Positions 59,943-64,000 of a stretch of DNA of 64,000 nt are shown in pieces. Each line of letters begins with the position of its first letter. The first letter of the stretch is position 1. The notes under the pieces were generated by a model. That model had not been told where the DNA came from, ran no database searches, and saw only the letters and a list, made by a program, of their open reading frames with translations. Source of the DNA: Candidatus Geothrix odensensis (GTDB lineage: Bacteria > Acidobacteriota > Holophagae > Holophagales > Holophagaceae); the NCBI GenBank assembly GCA_016714685.1, contig JADKCH010000004.1, positions 62,001 through 126,000 of the forward strand. The letters are read 5' to 3'. The position numbers and the translations under genes were made by a program.

Positions 59943-62900
59943 CTACAGCCCCGCCCACTCCACCAGCACCCGCTGGGCCTGGAGGATGGGGCCGTCGGCG
60001 GTGCCCTGCACGGGCAGCCGCACGGCGCCGTCGGGACTGAGGCTGGCGCCCTTGGTGCGGCCCACCCAGGCCATGAGCTTGGCGGGGTCCAGGGGTGTCT
60101 GGGGGCTGAGGCGGAACTTCAGCTGGCCCTTGTCCAGGGCCACTTCGGAGACGGCCAGCACCTGGGCGCGCAGCTTCACCTTGAGCAGCTCGAAGAAGCG
60201 CAGGGTCTCGGGATCGTCGTCGGCGATGCGGCCGAAGCGATCCTCCAAATCCAGCCGGTAGAGTTCGAGATCCTTCTCCTCGCGCAGCCGCGAGATGCGC
60301 TTGTAGGCCACCAGGCGCTCGCTGGCCTGGTCGATCCAGCGGCGGCCCAGCTGGGCGCCGGGGGCCAGGTTGTCAAGCTTGACCTCAAAGGTGCCGCTGG
60401 GCTGGCCCTGCAGCTCGGACAGCGTCTCCTCCAGCAGCTTCACGTAGAGCTCGAAGCCGATGTCGTGGATGTGGCCGCTCTGCTCGCCGCCCAGCAGGTT
60501 GCCCGCGCCACGCAGTTCCAGATCCATGGCCGCCACCCGGAAGCCCGAGCCCAGCTCGGAGAAGTCCTCCAGGGCCTGCAGCCGTTTCCGCGCATCCTCG
60601 CTGATCTCGTGCTTGGGCGGGATCATCAGGTAGGCGTAGGCGGGCACGTCGCTGCGGCCCACACGGCCCCGCAGCTGGTAGAGCTGGCTGAGGCCGAAGG
60701 CGTCGGCGCGGTGGACGATGAGGGTGTTGGCGTTGGGCACGTCCAGGCCGTTCTCCACGATGGTGGTGGCCACCAGCACATCGATGCGCCCCTCCATGAA
60801 GCCGAGCATCACCTGCTCCAGCCCCTCGTCCGTGAGCTGGCCGTGGCCCACGCCCACGCGGGCATCGGGCACCAGCTCGCGCACCCGCGCGGCGATACTG
60901 ACGATGGACTCCACGCGGTTGTGCACGAGGTACACCTGCCCGCCGCGGCGCAGCTCGAACTGGATGGCGGTCTGCACCAGCTCGTCGCTCCAGGGGGCCA
61001 CCACGGTCTCGATGGCCAGGCGATCCTTGGGCGGCGTCTCGATGAGGCTGATCTCGCGGAGGCCCGTGAGGCTCATGTGCAGGGTGCGGGGGATGGGCGT
61101 GGCGCTGAGCGCCAGCTGGTCCACCTTGAGGCGCAGCTTCTTGAGCTTCTCCTTGTGGCCCACGCCGAAGCGCTGCTCCTCGTCGATGACCACCAGGCCC
61201 AGGTCCGCGAACTTCACCTTGGCGCCCAGCATCTGGTGGGTGCCCACCACGATCTCGATCTTGCCGTCGCCCAGCTCCTGCAGGATGCGCTTCTGGTCCG
61301 TGGCGTCCACGAAGCGGTTCAGCATCTCGATGCGGATGGGGAAGCCCGCGAAGCGCTCCTTGAAGGTGCGGAAGTGCTGGAAGCAGAGCACGGTGGTGGG
61401 ACACAGCACGGCCACCTGCTTGCCCTCCAGCGCCACCTTGGCGGCGGCGCGCATGGCCACCTCGGTCTTGCCGAAGCCCACGTCGCCCACCAGCAGGCGG
61501 TCCATGGGGCGCGGCGATTCCAGGTCGGCCTTCACCGCCTCGATGGCCTCGACCTGGTCCGGCGTGAGGGTGAAGGGGAAGCTCGTGTCGAAGGCCGCCA
61601 TGTCCGGCCCGTCCGGGGGATAGGCATGGCCCTTCTCCAGCTTGCGCTGGGCGTAGAGCTTCAGCAGCTCGTCGGCCATGTCGCGGATGGCCTTCTTGGC
61701 CTTGCGCTTGACCTTGGCCCAGGAGGCTCCCCCCAGCTTGTCCAGGGGCGGCAGGTGGCCCTCGGCGCCGGTATAGCGCTGCATGAGGTCGGCCCGCTCC
61801 AGGCTCACATTGAGCTGCCCGCCATCGGCGTAGCGCAGCTGCAGCACCTCCTGCTCCTCGCCACCCACGGTGAGCGTGGCGAAGCCCACGAACTCGCCGA
61901 TGCCGTGGTCCAGATGCACCACGCGGTCGCCGGGCTTGAGGTCCCGCAGGTCGGACAGGAAGGCCGAGCTCCGGGATTTCTTCGGCGCCGCCTGGACGGC
62001 CTTGCGCCCGAAGACCTCGCGCTCGGTGAAGATCACCAGGCCCGGCTCCTTCAGGTGGAAGCCCGCGCTCAGGGAGAGGTGCAGGGCGCGGCAGCCCACC
62101 TCGGTGCCGTAGGCCTGGGGCAGCTCGTGCTCGCGGATGAACTCCTGGAAGCGATCCCGCATGCCCGGCGTGGAGCCTGCCAGGAACACGCGATGCCCCG
62201 TGAGGGCGAGGTCCTGCAGGTGGTCCGCCAGGTCGGAGAGGCGGCCCTGGAACTCGCGCACGGGCTGGGCCGCCAGGGGCACGGTGGCCTCGCTCTGCCA
62301 CTCGGTGAGCAGCAGCGTGGACCGGCTGGGATCCGCAGGCAGGAAACGATCCTCGAAGTCGGGACAGACCACGCCGCCCCGGCGCAGCATGGCCAGGCCC
62401 TCCTCGATGCGGGCGCGCTCCGCCTCCCGCAGGGCCTCCTCCCAGGCTGGGTCCAGACGGACCCGCAGGCAGGGCGGCACCCAGTGGACCAGCTGGCCCT
62501 TCGGCTGCGCCAGCAGGGGATGGAACAGCTCCTCCCCCGGGAAGTGGCCGTGGGTGGCCAGGCGCGCGCGGCGGAAGGCCAGGTCGTCCCCGGGTTCCTG
62601 CGTGAGGCCGGCGCGGGAGGCCACGGCGGCCAGCAGGGCCTCGCCATCGCCCCGGTCGCCCTCGTAGCGGGGATAGAGCGTCAGGGTCTCCAGTGCCTCG
62701 CCGGTGCGGCGCTGGGTGTCCGGGTCGAAGGGGCTGAGCCGCTCCAGCTCGTCACCGAAGGTCTCCAGGCGCAGGGGCTGGTCGAGGTGGTCGGGCCAGA
62801 GGTCCACCACCATGCCGCGGGAGCTGAATTCCCCGGGGGCGGAGGCCAGCTCGGTGCGGCGGTAGCCCAGGGCTACAAGCGTCTCCAGCAGCAGCTCGCG

Positions 62901-63347
62901 GGGCACCTCGGCGCCCTTGCGCAATTCCAGCTTCTGCTTCTGGAACCAGGTGGGGTGGGGCAGCTTCTCGCAGGCCGTGAGCGGCCCCGTGACCAGCACC
63001 TGCACCCGGCGCTCCAGCAGGCCCACCAGGGTGGACAGGCGCTCTCGCAGCACCATGCCCGGAGGACTGCTCTCGCCGCCCGCGTAGGCCGCGAAGCCCG
63101 GAAAATGGGCCACGCCCCCACCGGGCAGGAGGGCCTGCAGGTCCTGCGCCAGAACGCGGGCCTCGGCCTCGCTGGGGGCATCCACCCAGAGGGTCTGGGG
63201 CCTGCCCTCGCGCCCCACCCACCGGGCCAGCACCAGGGCCAGAGCCGCGGAGGACATCCAGCGGAGCCGGGCTCCCGGAGCCCCGAGATCTCCCGCAGAT
63301 CCAGCGGTCCTCAGTAGTTCCCGCAGCTCATGACCCGTATCATTCAT
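59943..63347 (-). CDS. mfd: Transcription-repair coupling factor Mfd
   Basis: A 1134-residue SF2 translocase. The N-terminal UvrB-like module, RNA-polymerase-interacting domain (PGDRVVHLDHGIGEFVGF) and RecG-like motor are present: Walker A GDVGFGKTEVAMRA, DEEQ box VIDEEQRFGVGHKEKL, and motif VI LYQLRGRVGRSDVPAY. A C-terminal autoinhibitory domain follows. It frees stalled RNA polymerase and recruits UvrA. Length is normal. It is divergent from the sensor gene at the window's end. Confidence 0.96.
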   Translation of the reverse strand: MNDTGHELRELLRTAGSAGDLGAPGARLRWMSSAALALVLARWVGREGRPQTLWVDAPSEAEARVLAQDLQALLPGGGVAHFPGFAAYAGGESSPPGMVLRERLSTLVGLLERRVQVLVTGPLTACEKLPHPTWFQKQKLELRKGAEVPRELLLETLVALGYRRTELASAPGEFSSRGMVVDLWPDHLDQPLRLETFGDELERLSPFDPDTQRRTGEALETLTLYPRYEGDRGDGEALLAAVASRAGLTQEPGDDLAFRRARLATHGHFPGEELFHPLLAQPKGQLVHWVPPCLRVRLDPAWEEALREAERARIEEGLAMLRRGGVVCPDFEDRFLPADPSRSTLLLTEWQSEATVPLAAQPVREFQGRLSDLADHLQDLALTGHRVFLAGSTPGMRDRFQEFIREHELPQAYGTEVGCRALHLSLSAGFHLKEPGLVIFTEREVFGRKAVQAAPKKSRSSAFLSDLRDLKPGDRVVHLDHGIGEFVGFATLTVGGEEQEVLQLRYADGGQLNVSLERADLMQRYTGAEGHLPPLDKLGGASWAKVKRKAKKAIRDMADELLKLYAQRKLEKGHAYPPDGPDMAAFDTSFPFTLTPDQVEAIEAVKADLESPRPMDRLLVGDVGFGKTEVAMRAAAKVALEGKQVAVLCPTTVLCFQHFRTFKERFAGFPIRIEMLNRFVDATDQKRILQELGDGKIEIVVGTHQMLGAKVKFADLGLVVIDEEQRFGVGHKEKLKKLRLKVDQLALSATPIPRTLHMSLTGLREISLIETPPKDRLAIETVVAPWSDELVQTAIQFELRRGGQVYLVHNRVESIVSIAARVRELVPDARVGVGHGQLTDEGLEQVMLGFMEGRIDVLVATTIVENGLDVPNANTLIVHRADAFGLSQLYQLRGRVGRSDVPAYAYLMIPPKHEISEDARKRLQALEDFSELGSGFRVAAMDLELRGAGNLLGGEQSGHIHDIGFELYVKLLEETLSELQGQPSGTFEVKLDNLAPGAQLGRRWIDQASERLVAYKRISRLREEKDLELYRLDLEDRFGRIADDDPETLRFFELLKVKLRAQVLAVSEVALDKGQLKFRLSPQTPLDPAKLMAWVGRTKGASLSPDGAVRLPVQGTADGPILQAQRVLVEWAGL

Positions 63348-63404
63348 AGATCCTTCCAGAGTGCCCGAGGAACCCGTAAGTGTCTGTCAGAAAGGTCAGA
63401 GTTC

Positions 63405-64000
63405 ATGTCTCTTGCAGGGTCCATGAAACGCAGATGGAGCCTCGGCACCCACCTGACCTGGGTGGTGCTGCTCGCCCTGCTGCCGGCCCTCGCCATCCAG
63501 TACGCCTCCAACCTCGAACGCCGCGATGACGCGAAGGTCCGGGCCCAGGAGCACCTCCTCCAGGCGGTGAGCGACCTGGCCAGCCAGCAGGAGCAGGTGG
63601 CCAGCTCGGTCCGGCAGATGCTGACCACCCTCTCCTTCCTGCCAGAGCTGCGGCGCGGGGACGGCCCCGCCTTCAGCCGGATCCTGCGGGCCCTCCAGCA
63701 GGAGGATCCCCGCTTCGTGAACATCTTCGCCCTGGACCCGGAGGGCGTGGATGTCGCGGCGGCCATCCCCGGCCCCGCCATCCCGCGGAAGGACCGCAAG
63801 TACTTCCGGGAGGCGGTGGAGACCCGGCGCTTCACCGTCGGCGAATACGTCCTCAACCAGGACACCGGCACGCCAGTGCTCCACTACTCCCTCCCCGTCA
63901 TGAACGAGCGGGGTGAGCTCCTCGCCGTCCTGGGCGCGGCCTATGACCTGCGGACCTACGCGGAGCTGTTCAACCGGTCGGGCCTGCCATCCGAAACATC
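63405..64000 (+). CDS. Cache-domain sensor protein, N-terminal part (3' end outside window)
   Basis: The frame is open to the right edge (198 residues visible). A signal anchor (LTWVVLLALLPALAIQYASN) is followed by a periplasmic dCache-like sensor: a long helix (AQEHLLQAVSDLASQQEQV), then FVNIFALDPEGVDVAAA, then RKDRKYFREAVETRRFTVGEYV. Such domains head histidine kinases, diguanylate cyclases or chemoreceptors; the output lies outside. ATG 63405 has AAAGG upstream; ATG 63423 is the alternative. Confidence 0.75.
   Translation, partial: MSLAGSMKRRWSLGTHLTWVVLLALLPALAIQYASNLERRDDAKVRAQEHLLQAVSDLASQQEQVASSVRQMLTTLSFLPELRRGDGPAFSRILRALQQEDPRFVNIFALDPEGVDVAAAIPGPAIPRKDRKYFREAVETRRFTVGEYVLNQDTGTPVLHYSLPVMNERGELLAVLGAAYDLRTYAELFNRSGLPSET

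Noticed and set aside
59739..63317. Long plus-strand open frame opposite mfd
   Set aside because: It is the antisense shadow of Mfd and has no domain pattern.

Overview
The window is about two-thirds G+C by eye, densely packed on both strands, and carries no phage, insertion sequence or CRISPR array. Gene content points to a Gram-negative, probably Acidobacteriota of the Holophagaceae/Geothrix type. The signs are an outer-membrane and KDO gene set (kdsC, TolC, beta-barrel), a six-haem NapC/NirT quinol-oxidising cytochrome of the kind used in anaerobic or metal respiration, cytochrome bd oxidase, acyl-CoA metabolism, and Ser/Thr kinase and RsbU-type signalling. The genus assignment is inference from content, not a database match.

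Layout. 1-1733: two tandem MFS transporters joined by a chain of overlapping ATGA mini-ORFs built from a repeat. 1734-5183: SDR and alanine-type aminotransferase (minus), divergent acyl-CoA dehydrogenase (plus), then a 560-bp repeat-rich gap. 5746-12658: cold-shock protein, a broken TPR protein, a transglutaminase-like/TPR protein, ArnA-like formyltransferase, FabH-like synthase, DUF819 membrane protein, PepSY-like protein. 12775-17927: SPFH/SHOCT protein, a biotinyl-carrier/enoyl-CoA hydratase operon with a truncated carrier duplicate, ychF, and a PilZ protein. 17924-24461: a kinase fused to a beta-helix, htpX, and an RsbV/RsbW/RsbU-like partner-switching module. 24553-31482: zinc-ribbon protein, adenosine deaminase, tRNA-Arg, tRNA-Leu, tig, clpP, hisC, recQ. 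31666-38194: multihaem cytochrome, cmk, a small HExxH membrane protein, periplasmic-type DNA ligase, cydAB, rhodanese. 38231-44624: an ArsR-headed RND efflux operon running into DUF2892/DUF6132/rhodanese genes. 44822-64000: kdsC, beta-barrel, M3 peptidase, esterase, a 45-residue Lys-rich protein, PAS sensor, S9 peptidase, 5'-nucleotidase, thioesterase, a triple-repeat secreted protein, DUF2254, TPR, a broken DUF4349 gene, mfd and the start of a Cache-type sensor.

How parts work together. STAS, anti-sigma-like ATPase and PP2C genes form one partner-switching unit. The biotinyl carriers are coupled to an enoyl-CoA hydratase. The ArsR operon couples efflux to sulfur-transfer proteins and lies beside the bd oxidase, suggesting (inference) a sulfide or thiol-reactive stress response. 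The cytochrome, cydAB and acyl-CoA genes fit a facultative respirer.

Quality note. Four genes (near 7194/7295, 34280, 43538 and 59330/59640) are broken by single-base indels, several in short G or C runs. Either this assembly has residual indel errors or these genes are decaying; the sequence alone cannot decide.
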